Below are positions 1 to 6,544 of a stretch of DNA of 6,612 nt, piece by piece. Every line of letters starts with the position of its first letter. Positions within the stretch are counted from its first letter, which is position 1. Position numbers and translations under genes: made by a program. Below the pieces are notes generated by a model. The model was not told the origin of the DNA and did no database searches. It saw nothing but the letters and a program-made list of their open reading frames with translations. Source of the stretch: CAIJNA01 sp964516815 (GTDB lineage Bacteria > Campylobacterota > Campylobacteria > Campylobacterales > Arcobacteraceae); the NCBI GenBank assembly GCA_964516815.1, contig CAZEXK010000036.1, positions 1 through 6,612 on the forward strand. Direction: 5' to 3'.

Positions 1-81
1 TCATGAATACAAAGCTTGGTGTAACTTTTAAAATAATATTGTAATAGTTTGATTTTAAAGTACAGTAAAAAGTATTTTAGC

Positions 82-87
82 TACAAT
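82..87 (+). promoter_or_regulatory. Candidate -10 element for the ppaC operon
   Basis: TACAAT matches the sigma-70 -10 consensus TATAAT at five of six positions and sits in a T/A-rich stretch preceded by TTTTAGC. Transcription would start near position 94, leaving a leader of under 20 bases that contains the AGGA ribosome site at 101-104, six bases before the ATG. No convincing TTGACA-like -35 box is visible about 17 bases upstream; weak -35 boxes are usual for Campylobacterota sigma-70 promoters. This is a pattern call only, in a sequence where A/T hexamers are common. Confidence 0.4.
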
Positions 88-110
88 TATAAAAAAATTT
101 AGGATAATAA

Positions 111-1028
111 ATGTTATATACATGTGGACATAAAACACCAGATAGTGATAGTATAATCTCAGCAATTGCTATGGCATATTTAAAAAATAATCTAGGCACA
201 GAAGCTACAGCAGTAAGACAAGGGGAGATAAACCCTGAATCAAAATATATTTTAGATAAATTTAATCTTAAAACTCCTGAACTTAAAACATCGTTTGCTA
301 ATTGTGATTTATTTATGAGTGATTATAACAATTATCCAGAAGGTCCAGATGATTTAAAAGATGCAAATATAGTAGGAATAGTAGATCATCATAAATTAGG
401 TGGACTTATAACTTCTGCACCATTAGACGTTTGGATAAGAGCAGTTGGTTGTACAAACACTATAGTAAAAGAAATGTTTGATTATTATGATGTAAAAATT
501 CCAAAAGATATTGCAGGAGCAATGATGTGTGCAATTTTAAGCGATACTGTTATATTTAAATCTCCTACATGTACAAAAATAGATACAAAAATTGCCAAAG
601 AATTAGCAATAATTGCTGAAATTGAAGATTATAAAGCTCTTGGATTAGAGATGTTCCAAGTAAAATCACAAGTAAATGGAGTATCTAGTTTAGATTTATT
701 AAAAAGAGATTTTAAAAACTTTGATATGCATGGAACTAAAGTTGGCATTGGTCAACTTGAAGTAGTTGATTTAAGTGTATTTGATGATAAAAAAGAAGAT
801 TTACTAAAAGCTATGCAAGACTTAAAACAAAAAGAAGGTTATGACACAGTACTATTACTTTTAACTGATATTATGGCTATGGGTTCACAAATACTTGTAT
901 CTAGTTCATCTATGCAAAATGTTCAAAAAGCATGGGATATAGAAGTAAATAATAATCAATTTTATTTAGATGGATGTTTAAGTAGAAAAAAACAAGTAAT
1001 TCCATTTTTAGAACCTACTTTTAAATAA
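111..1028 (+). CDS. ppaC: Manganese-dependent inorganic pyrophosphatase (family II, DHH superfamily)
   Basis: This cytoplasmic enzyme hydrolyses pyrophosphate to two phosphates, pulling forward biosynthetic reactions that release PPi. The 305-residue product has the full family II layout. The N-terminal DHH domain carries the metal ligands in GHKTPDSDS (His7, Asp11, Asp13), Asp71, the signature DHH at 92-94 and Asp145 in LSDT. The C-terminal DHHA2 domain ends in the substrate-binding SRKKQ at 291-295. Length is normal for the family (about 305-310). There is no CBS-domain insert, so adenine-nucleotide regulation of the CBS-PPase type is not expected. The segment around Asp71 reads SDYNN rather than the VDHNE of Bacillus-type enzymes; a Tyr at this place is, from memory, usual in the proteobacterial subgroup. 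The ATG follows AGGA at 101-104 with six-base spacing. It is the first gene of an apparent three-gene operon, with the next ATG one base after its stop. Confidence 0.95.
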   Translation: MLYTCGHKTPDSDSIISAIAMAYLKNNLGTEATAVRQGEINPESKYILDKFNLKTPELKTSFANCDLFMSDYNNYPEGPDDLKDANIVGIVDHHKLGGLITSAPLDVWIRAVGCTNTIVKEMFDYYDVKIPKDIAGAMMCAILSDTVIFKSPTCTKIDTKIAKELAIIAEIEDYKALGLEMFQVKSQVNGVSSLDLLKRDFKNFDMHGTKVGIGQLEVVDLSVFDDKKEDLLKAMQDLKQKEGYDTVLLLLTDIMAMGSQILVSSSSMQNVQKAWDIEVNNNQFYLDGCLSRKKQVIPFLEPTFK

Positions 1029-1029
1029 A

Positions 1030-2133
1030 ATGGCTGCACTTTTAAAGAATTTATATACAAAACAATATATAAATTCACTTACAAATAAGCTTCAAAACAA
1101 CTATTCAACTTTTAACAAAAAAGAATTTATTTCAAATGTATTTTGTTCATCATGGCAAGATAAAGAATTAAAACAAAGAATGAGACATATAACACATTGT
1201 ATGTACAATTTTTTACCAAAAAATTACGATGAAGCAATAATAATTTTAAAAAAAACATATAGTGATATTCTTGATAAAAAAAATAAAAGCGAAGCTTTAC
1301 AAAATATGATATTTCAAGATTATGTAGAAATATACGGACTAGATAATTATCATACATCTATAAAAGCTATGGAATATTTTACCATTTCATGTACTTGTGA
1401 ATTTGCTATTAGGCAGTTTATCATTAAATATGAAACAAAAACAATGAACCAAATGCTATTATGGGCAAAATCACCTAACGAAGAAATAAGAAGATTGGCA
1501 AGTGAAGGTTGTCGTCCTAGATTACCTTGGGCATGTTCTTTAATTGAATTTAAAAAAAACCCAAAAAAAGTTTTAGAAGTATTAGAACTCTTACAAGATG
1601 ACAAATCACTCTATGTAAAAAAATCTGTAGCAAATAACCTAAATGATATTAGTAAAGATCATGAAAATATAGTTATTGATATTGCCAAAAGATGGTATGG
1701 ACAAAATGAACATAAAAACTGGCTTATAAAACATGCTTGTAGAACTTTATTAAAAAAAGGCAATCAAGAAGTATTGGAAATATTTGGTTATAAAGCAAAT
1801 AAATCATTAAAGTTAAGCTCATTTAAAATGAATGATGATGTATATATGGGTGAAGATTTACATTTCTCTTTTGATATTATAAATACAAATATTTTACATA
1901 AATTAAGAATAGAATACAGTATTGATTTTGTAAGATTGAATAATAAAACTAACAATAAAGTATTTTTTATAGCGCAAAAAGAATATCTTACAAATATGCA
2001 AAATATTAAAAAAAAGCATTCATTTAAACTAATAAATACAAGAAAATATTACAAAGGAGTGCATACATTAAATATTATAGTAAATGGTGTTATAATGCAT
2101 TCACAAAAATTTAATTTAAAAGAAAAAATATGA
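1030..2133 (+). CDS. alkC: DNA glycosylase AlkC (HEAT-like repeat alkylation repair protein)
   Basis: AlkC-type glycosylases excise alkylated, positively charged bases such as 3-methyladenine and 3-methylcytosine from DNA without flipping the base, starting base excision repair. The 367-residue product begins MAALLKNLY, a typical AlkC start. Residues about 30-250 form an all-helical HEAT-like region with the family's conserved blocks: MRHIT at 51-55, GLDNYHTSIKAMEYF at 103-117, RRLASEGCRPRLPWA at 154-168, SVANNLNDISKDH at 199-211 and KHACRTLLKKGN at 234-245. Residues about 258-364 are beta-rich (EDLHFSFDI, LRIEYSIDFV, KKHSFK, HTLNIIVNG) and match the Ig-like domain that AlkC carries in addition to the AlkD-like core. 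The ATG lies one base after the ppaC stop and no Shine-Dalgarno sequence is visible before it, so translation probably depends on coupling to ppaC. Its stop overlaps the next start as ATGA. No breaks or missing blocks are seen. Confidence 0.92.
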   Translation: MAALLKNLYTKQYINSLTNKLQNNYSTFNKKEFISNVFCSSWQDKELKQRMRHITHCMYNFLPKNYDEAIIILKKTYSDILDKKNKSEALQNMIFQDYVEIYGLDNYHTSIKAMEYFTISCTCEFAIRQFIIKYETKTMNQMLLWAKSPNEEIRRLASEGCRPRLPWACSLIEFKKNPKKVLEVLELLQDDKSLYVKKSVANNLNDISKDHENIVIDIAKRWYGQNEHKNWLIKHACRTLLKKGNQEVLEIFGYKANKSLKLSSFKMNDDVYMGEDLHFSFDIINTNILHKLRIEYSIDFVRLNNKTNNKVFFIAQKEYLTNMQNIKKKHSFKLINTRKYYKGVHTLNIIVNGVIMHSQKFNLKEKI

Positions 2134-2900
2134 TAAAAAATGAATCAGATATTGTAAGTTTAAGTATTAAGGACTTTTTTTCAAGTGATATATTAAAAAT
2201 AGCGATTATTCCATTTATTGTAACTATGATTATTGTATACACTCTATTTTTTGGTGTAGCTTCTGCAGCATTGGATAGTTTTGATAATTTACAAATACAG
2301 CAAACTACAAATACTATTGGTGTAGAAGAATCACTAAACGATGATACATTTTTTGATGATATTACTCAGTTCTTTTTAAAATCAGCTGCAATTTCATGGA
2401 TAGTAAATATTTTAGTATATTCAATTGGTGCCATTGCTATGATATATGTTAGTATTTTTATATCTTTAATTGTAATTGGATTTTTAACACCTTATATATT
2501 AAGTAAATTAAGAAATAAACACTATTTACATTTACAATTCCATGGGAATATTACAGTTTTAGGAAGTATTTGGTATTTAATAAAAACTGTATTTGTTATG
2601 GTTATTTTACTTTTGGTCTTATTTCCTTTTTATTTCATACCTATAATAAATATTTTTGCTATTAATTTACCATTTTATTATTTATTTCATAAATTATTAA
2701 ACTTTGATGTTGGTACTACAATCTTAAATAAACATGAGCTAAAAGAATTTAAAAATGAAAATTCTAAAAAATTAAGGCTAAGAACATTAAAGTTATATCT
2801 TATGTCTTTGATACCATTTATGTCTTTGGTACTTCCTGTATATTATATAGTATATATAGGACACGGTTACTTAGCAACTTTAGATAATCAAAGAGGTTAA
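2130..2900 (+). CDS. EI24/CysZ-like integral membrane protein
   Basis: The product is 256 residues and mostly hydrophobic. Membrane-crossing stretches lie at about residues 22-47, 88-125 (possibly two segments), 147-188 (possibly two segments) and 220-247. They are separated by an acidic, Thr/Asn-rich loop at 49-82 and a basic, charged loop at 197-220. This pattern and the length resemble the EI24 domain family, whose best known bacterial member is the sulfate permease CysZ (about 250 residues). Family membership is judged by overall pattern and not by a diagnostic motif, and sulfate transport is not supported by any neighbour, so the substrate is unknown. The start codon overlaps the alkC stop by four bases (ATGA) with no independent ribosome site, so expression is probably coupled to alkC. 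It is the last gene of the + strand operon. Confidence 0.72.
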   Translation: MIKNESDIVSLSIKDFFSSDILKIAIIPFIVTMIIVYTLFFGVASAALDSFDNLQIQQTTNTIGVEESLNDDTFFDDITQFFLKSAAISWIVNILVYSIGAIAMIYVSIFISLIVIGFLTPYILSKLRNKHYLHLQFHGNITVLGSIWYLIKTVFVMVILLLVLFPFYFIPIINIFAINLPFYYLFHKLLNFDVGTTILNKHELKEFKNENSKKLRLRTLKLYLMSLIPFMSLVLPVYYIVYIGHGYLATLDNQRG

Positions 2901-2916
2901 TTTATTTAATCTTTTT
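2890..2916 (+). terminator. Candidate weak hairpin terminator of the ppaC-alkC-EI24 operon
   Basis: AAAGAGGTTAA (2890-2900) can pair with TTAATCTTTTT (2906-2916) around a five-base loop, giving an 11-bp stem with two G-U wobbles. The right arm supplies the U-run. The left arm includes the EI24 stop codon. Wobble pairs form only in + strand RNA; on the - strand they become A-C mismatches, so this would not serve the convergent Kunitz gene equally well. The stem is A/U-rich, so it is at best a weak terminator. Confidence 0.35.
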
Positions 2917-2918
2917 GC

Positions 2919-3152
2919 TTATTGTTCACAAGTATTTTTACAAGATTCTATACTCTTAAAAGGTACATTTCCAGCACATCCACCCCAATAAAACTGCTTA
3001 CAACTTGAACTTTTTTGATTATAATAATATCTTTGAAACATTGCTTTACAGTTTCCAACCTTAGGTAATTCATAACATTGTTTATTCAAAACTTGTTTAT
3101 TTTGTGTACAAGATGTAAAAATAAATATTATGCTTATTATTATATACTTCAA
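2919..3152 (-). CDS. Kunitz/BPTI-domain lipoprotein, predicted trypsin-type protease inhibitor
   Basis: The 77-residue product starts with a short lipoprotein signal (hydrophobic residues 3-12, then FTSC with lipidated Cys15), so the mature protein should be membrane-anchored outside the cytoplasm. Residues 26-75 form one Kunitz domain. Cys26, 35, 51, 59, 71 and 75 are spaced 9, 16, 8, 12 and 4, against 9, 16, 8, 13 and 4 in bovine BPTI. By homology the disulfides are 26-75, 35-59 and 51-71. Other hallmarks are Gly33, the RYYYN run at 41-45, the aromatic Tyr55-Trp56 before Gly57-Gly58-Cys59, and FKS at 65-67. The residue after the second Cys, the P1 site, is Lys36 followed by Ala37, identical to BPTI, which predicts inhibition of trypsin-like serine proteases. 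The start is TTG at 3150-3152, the only sensible one: AAAGGA lies six bases upstream and no in-frame ATG follows. It sits 13 bases downstream of the thioredoxin-fold gene and is the last gene of the - strand run. Inhibitory activity is inferred and its natural target is unknown. Confidence 0.88.
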   Translation of the reverse strand: MKYIIISIIFIFTSCTQNKQVLNKQCYELPKVGNCKAMFQRYYYNQKSSSCKQFYWGGCAGNVPFKSIESCKNTCEQ

Positions 3153-3158
3153 TTTAAA

Positions 3159-3164
3159 TCCTTT
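3159..3164 (-). promoter_or_regulatory. Ribosome binding site fixing a TTG start for the Kunitz gene
   Basis: Read on the - strand, AAAGGA lies six bases before TTG (3150-3152), optimal Shine-Dalgarno spacing. The reading frame from this TTG gives Lys, Tyr and then a hydrophobic run ending at the lipobox, a normal short lipoprotein signal. The site lies in the 13-base gap after the stop of the thioredoxin-fold gene (3166-3168). It decides the start, because no ATG is available in this frame and a search limited to ATG starts would miss the gene. Confidence 0.8.
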
Positions 3165-3165
3165 A

Positions 3166-3396
3166 TTATTTTAAAAATTCAAGAACTTCATTTACGCTAA
3201 GTTCTTTTCCACTACTTTTAACTACCCCATCAACGACAAGTGCAGGAGTATTCAATACATCATATTGCATAATTTTAACTAAATCATCAACTTTTTCAAC
3301 ACTGTGAAATCCCTCAATTTTATTTAGCGCTTCTTTTACAACAACTTCCAAATTATTGCACTTTGCACAACCAGATCCTAATATTTCAATTTTCAT
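3166..3396 (-). CDS. Small thioredoxin-fold protein with CxxC (thioredoxin_3 / redox-active disulfide protein 2 family)
   Basis: This 76-residue cytoplasmic protein (no signal peptide) has a minimal thioredoxin/glutaredoxin fold. Strand MKIEIL at 1-6 is followed by the active site GSGCAKC with Cys10 and Cys13, then helix 14-28, a strand and helix over 32-45, and the cis-proline loop NTPALVVDG at 49-57 (Pro51), closed by a C-terminal helix at 66-75. Length and motif fit the small TM0996/MTH895-like family, which recurs next to UPF0718/ArsP permeases. The protein is expected to do dithiol chemistry, either reducing a partner or holding a thiophilic ion, but the substrate is not known. The ATG follows AAAGGA with five-base spacing. 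The permease gene ends 11 bases upstream, and the Kunitz gene starts 13 bases downstream, so the three are probably co-transcribed. Confidence 0.88.
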   Translation of the reverse strand: MKIEILGSGCAKCNNLEVVVKEALNKIEGFHSVEKVDDLVKIMQYDVLNTPALVVDGVVKSSGKELSVNEVLEFLK

Positions 3397-3407
3397 ATTT
3401 TTCCTTT

Positions 3408-4352
3408 TTATAAAATAAAATTAAATATATAACCAATACATACTATTGAAATCCCAACAATTGCAAAAAATAATGCTATAAGTTTAATATGCATAATTCG
3501 TTTTAATATCATAGCTTCAGGTAAACTAAGTGCTGTTACTGCCATCATAAATGCAAGAGCAGTACCTAAAAGCATTCCTTTAGAAGTAAGTACTTCAATA
3601 AGTGGTATTACTCCTGCTGCATTTGAATACATAGGTATTCCCATCAATACTGCAACTATAACAGCAAAAGGATTATTGGCTCCTGCATAAGACACTATAA
3701 ACTCAGTAGGCACATATCCATGTATAAAAGCACCAATACCTACACCTATTAATACATAATACCATATTTTAAAAAATATTTCTTTTGTATAATCCCATGA
3801 GTCTTGTATTCTTTGTTTAGGTGTAATCTTTATTTTAATTTCATCAAGATCTCCATCCATGGGTTTAATATCAATTAAAATATATTTATCCATATTCATT
3901 TTACCAATAAAATACCCACCAAGAATAGCTACTATTAAACCAAAGAATATATAAATTAAAGTAATTTTCCAACCAAACAATCCAAATAACATAGCTATTG
4001 CTATTTCATTGTTTAAAGGTGAACTTATTAAAAAGGAGAAAGTAACTCCTAGTGGTATTCTAGCTTGTATAAAACCTAAAAATAGTGGAATTGCACTACA
4101 TGAACAAAATGGAGTAATAACACCAAATAGTGCAGCTAAAATATTACCCGTAAATTCTGATTTACCTTGTAAGTATGCACGTACATATTGGGTATTGAAA
4201 TATGTTCTTAAATAAGAAACAAGAAAAATTATACTAATAAGTAAGAACCATATTTTAAAAGTATCATATATGAAAAAGTTTACAACATCATTTGTAGTTC
4301 CACTTAAAGATAAAATATCTAGAGTAAAATAATCAACTGCTTGCTTCCACAT
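3408..4352 (-). CDS. ArsP/UPF0718-family permease (COG0701), putative metalloid or metal exporter
   Basis: The 314-residue inner-membrane protein has about eight hydrophobic segments in two halves, separated by a charged cytoplasm-like loop at about 151-190. Each half carries a conserved family motif: VITPFCSCSAIPLF at 78-91 followed by SFLISSPLNNE at 106-116, and MGIPMYSNAAGVIPL at 237-251. Cys83 and Cys85 in the first motif are the obvious thiol ligands. The best studied member, Campylobacter jejuni ArsP, exports trivalent organoarsenicals and has nearly the same length. Many other family members are uncharacterised, so the substrate here is inference. No ArsR repressor, arsenate reductase or Acr3 pump is in the window. 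Instead the next gene encodes a CxxC thioredoxin-fold protein, a common pairing for this family. ATG is preceded by AAAGG with seven-base spacing in the 12-base gap after ychF, which leaves little room for a separate promoter. Confidence 0.85.
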   Translation of the reverse strand: MWKQAVDYFTLDILSLSGTTNDVVNFFIYDTFKIWFLLISIIFLVSYLRTYFNTQYVRAYLQGKSEFTGNILAALFGVITPFCSCSAIPLFLGFIQARIPLGVTFSFLISSPLNNEIAIAMLFGLFGWKITLIYIFFGLIVAILGGYFIGKMNMDKYILIDIKPMDGDLDEIKIKITPKQRIQDSWDYTKEIFFKIWYYVLIGVGIGAFIHGYVPTEFIVSYAGANNPFAVIVAVLMGIPMYSNAAGVIPLIEVLTSKGMLLGTALAFMMAVTALSLPEAMILKRIMHIKLIALFFAIVGISIVCIGYIFNFIL

Positions 4353-4364
4353 AAAAATACCTTT

Positions 4365-5465
4365 TTATACATTAAACCTAAAATGCATCACATCACCATC
4401 TTGAACTATGTAATCTTTACCTTCAATACGTAGTTTTCCAGATTCTTTAGCCTTACTTTCACCACCCAAACTAACAAAATCTTCATAAGCTATTACTTCA
4501 GCTTTTATAAAACCTTTTTCAAAGTCATTGTGTATAACTGCAGCTGCTTTTGGTGCACTTACACCTTTTGGGATTGTCCAAGCTCTAACTTCCATTTTCC
4601 CAGCAGTGAAATAACTTTGCAAACCTAATTTATCAAAGGCTGTATGAATTATTTTTTCTAAACCTGATTCTTCAACACCCAAATCATTTAACATTTCTTT
4701 TGAATCTTCATCATCCATATCAACTAATTCTTCTTCAATTTTAGCACAAAGCATAATCAAGTCAGCACCAACATCACAAGCATGTTTATGAACAATTTCT
4801 ACTAATTTGTTACCATCAATTAATGAGTCTTCATCAACATTTGCCCCATAAATTACTTCTTTATTTGATAAAAATCTCAATTCTTTATCCATTATTATAA
4901 ATAATTCATCATCTCTTTTTTCAAACGTTCTAACAGGATTTAGTGAATCAAGATGTGAAAAAAGTTCATTTCCTATTTCAAAAAAAGCAGCAGCCTCTTT
5001 ATCAAATTTTGCTTGTTTTTTTAATCTATCAAGTTTTTTTTCTAATTGAGAAATATCAGCATATATTAGTTCAGTTTCAATTATTTCAATATCTCTAAGT
5101 GGATTTATATCACCTTCTACATGTACAATATTTTCATCTTCAAAACATCTTACCATATGTAATATAACTTCAACTTCTCTAATATTAGATAAAAATTGAT
5201 TACCTAATCCTTCTCCTTTACTAGCACCTTTTACAAGTCCTGCAATGTCAACAAAGTCTATAGTTGAGTGTTGTATCTTATCAGGATTTACAATGCTAGC
5301 TAAAGCATCAAGCCTTTTATCTGGTACAGGTACTATTGCTTTATTTGGTTCAATTGTACAAAAAGGATAATTTTGAGCCTCTGCATTTTGTGCTTTTGTT
5401 AATGCATTAAATGTAGTAGACTTTCCTATATTTGGTAAACCCACAATTCCTACGCCTAATCCCAT
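4365..5465 (-). CDS. ychF: P-loop NTPase YchF (OLA1-type translation-associated ATPase)
   Basis: YchF belongs to the Obg-related branch of TRAFAC GTPases but prefers ATP. It binds ribosomes and is linked to translation and oxidative stress responses. The 366-residue product is full length. It has the P-loop GLPNIGKST at 9-17, the family-typical YPFCTIEPN at 33-41, switch II DIAGLVKGASKGEGLGNQFL at 73-92, and NVDE at 209-212 replacing the GTPase NKxD motif, which is the basis of ATP preference. A coiled-coil segment spans about 135-195. The C-terminal TGS domain, from about 282, includes SYFTAGKMEVRAWTIPKG, HNDFEKGFIKAEV and QDGDVMHFRFNV. The ATG follows AAGGA with six-base spacing. It lies 39 bases after alr and 12 bases before the permease gene. 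The gap after alr holds a possible -10 (TAAAAT, 5487-5492 on the - strand), so ychF could have its own start of transcription. Confidence 0.96.
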   Translation of the reverse strand: MGLGVGIVGLPNIGKSTTFNALTKAQNAEAQNYPFCTIEPNKAIVPVPDKRLDALASIVNPDKIQHSTIDFVDIAGLVKGASKGEGLGNQFLSNIREVEVILHMVRCFEDENIVHVEGDINPLRDIEIIETELIYADISQLEKKLDRLKKQAKFDKEAAAFFEIGNELFSHLDSLNPVRTFEKRDDELFIIMDKELRFLSNKEVIYGANVDEDSLIDGNKLVEIVHKHACDVGADLIMLCAKIEEELVDMDDEDSKEMLNDLGVEESGLEKIIHTAFDKLGLQSYFTAGKMEVRAWTIPKGVSAPKAAAVIHNDFEKGFIKAEVIAYEDFVSLGGESKAKESGKLRIEGKDYIVQDGDVMHFRFNV

Positions 5466-5504
5466 ATTAAATCCTTATTTTTTTGTATTTTACCTAATAT
5501 ACTA

Positions 5505-6509
5505 TTAAATAACAATTCGTTTTATTCTTGGTAAAAGGTGTGTTAGAATTTCATATTCTATTGTATTGTGAACTTTACTTAAAGCAGATGCATTAGAAAA
5601 TACACAAATTTCATCATCTTTACCAAATACAGAAAAACTATCCATAGATACTTTGCCCAATATAGATTTACCATTTTCTATTAAAACATTTTGAGTTTCA
5701 TTAACTCTGAAAAAACCATCTCCATAACCAATATCATAATTTGATACCATAGTATTATCTTGTTTAATTTTAAATGCACCACCGTATCCAACTGAATCAC
5801 CAGTATTTAGCATTCTTGATGATATTTTATTTGCATATAAACTAAGTATTGGTTTTACATTATCTTTTGCAGCTTTGCTATATCCATACATTCCAATACC
5901 TATTCTAGCAATATCATATAAATCATTGTCAACTTTATGTACACTAGCAGTATTACAACAATGAATACGAAAAGGAGTATTAATATATGTTTTTATTTCT
6001 TTTATTGCATTTTGAAATATTTTTTCTTGATTTATAGTACAATCATTAGCTTCATCTGCGGAGGAAAAATGAGTAAAAACACCATTTAATATTAATTCAT
6101 TTTCTTTTATTAAAGTTATTGCTTCTTTTATTTGTGATACTAAAATACCATTTCTACTCATGCCCGTATCAATTTTTAATTCAATTTTTGAATTTTTAGC
6201 AAATAATGAGATTTTATCTATGCAATTAATTGCAAAAACAAAATTGTTATTATAATTAATATTTGCGATATCATAAAGTATTAAAATAGAAGTAAATTTA
6301 TTATTTTGTAAACTTACAGCCTCACTAATATCTCTTACAATACAATGTCTTATACCATACTCGTCACACATATTTGCAATATTTGTAATACCATGCCCAT
6401 AAGCATTATCTTTTAAAGCCATACATAGTTTTTGTTTGTTTTTTAGTATTTTTGTGTAGTAATTAGCGTTATTTATAAAAGAATTTTTACTTAGTGTAAT
6501 ATGCCCCAT
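5505..6509 (-). CDS. alr: Alanine racemase (PLP-dependent)
   Basis: The enzyme interconverts L- and D-alanine in the cytoplasm, supplying D-Ala for peptidoglycan. The 334-residue product has the two-domain fold. The N-terminal TIM barrel carries the PLP lysine Lys33 in ALKDNAYGHG (30-40), KIDTGMSRNG at 112-121, THFSSAD at 146-152 and the phosphate/ring-binding RIGIGMYGY at 202-210. The C-terminal beta domain carries the second catalytic base Tyr262 in GYGDG and the substrate-contact block GKVSMDS at 285-291. The length is slightly short against the usual 350-370 but no core block is missing. The ATG is preceded by AAGG at 6517-6520 with seven-base spacing. Only 35 bases separate it from an upstream hairpin, with TATTAAT at 6533-6539 as a possible -10. 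It is the first gene of the - strand run seen in the window. Confidence 0.95.
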   Translation of the reverse strand: MGHITLSKNSFINNANYYTKILKNKQKLCMALKDNAYGHGITNIANMCDEYGIRHCIVRDISEAVSLQNNKFTSILILYDIANINYNNNFVFAINCIDKISLFAKNSKIELKIDTGMSRNGILVSQIKEAITLIKENELILNGVFTHFSSADEANDCTINQEKIFQNAIKEIKTYINTPFRIHCCNTASVHKVDNDLYDIARIGIGMYGYSKAAKDNVKPILSLYANKISSRMLNTGDSVGYGGAFKIKQDNTMVSNYDIGYGDGFFRVNETQNVLIENGKSILGKVSMDSFSVFGKDDEICVFSNASALSKVHNTIEYEILTHLLPRIKRIVI

Positions 6510-6544
6510 AATTAAACCTTATATGGAAATTTATTAATATTTAT

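Noticed and set aside
1..44. Possible tail of an upstream + strand gene at the left edge
   Set aside because: Two frames could end here (stops at 29-31 and 42-44), with about ten codons each and nothing to choose between them, so no partial gene is called.
26..60. A/T inverted repeat TTTAAAAT (27-34) and ATTTTAAA (52-59) upstream of ppaC
   Set aside because: Arms are made only of A and T with a 17-base loop; such repeats arise by chance in this base composition and there is no run of T after it.
1127..1604. Two overlapping - strand open frames (1127-1357 and 1350-1604) inside alkC
   Set aside because: They lie wholly opposite conserved AlkC coding sequence, have no family motifs and are explained as antisense shadows in A+T-rich DNA.
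2801..2828. Ten-base direct repeat TATGTCTTTG with an 18-base period inside the EI24-like gene
   Set aside because: It is in frame and encodes part of a hydrophobic segment (MSLIPF then MSLVLP); a small internal duplication or chance, not a functional repeat array.
4009..4215. A + strand open frame of 68 codons opposite the permease gene
   Set aside because: It is antisense to the most conserved permease motif region (ITPFCSCSAIPLF), and the protein has no recognisable features.
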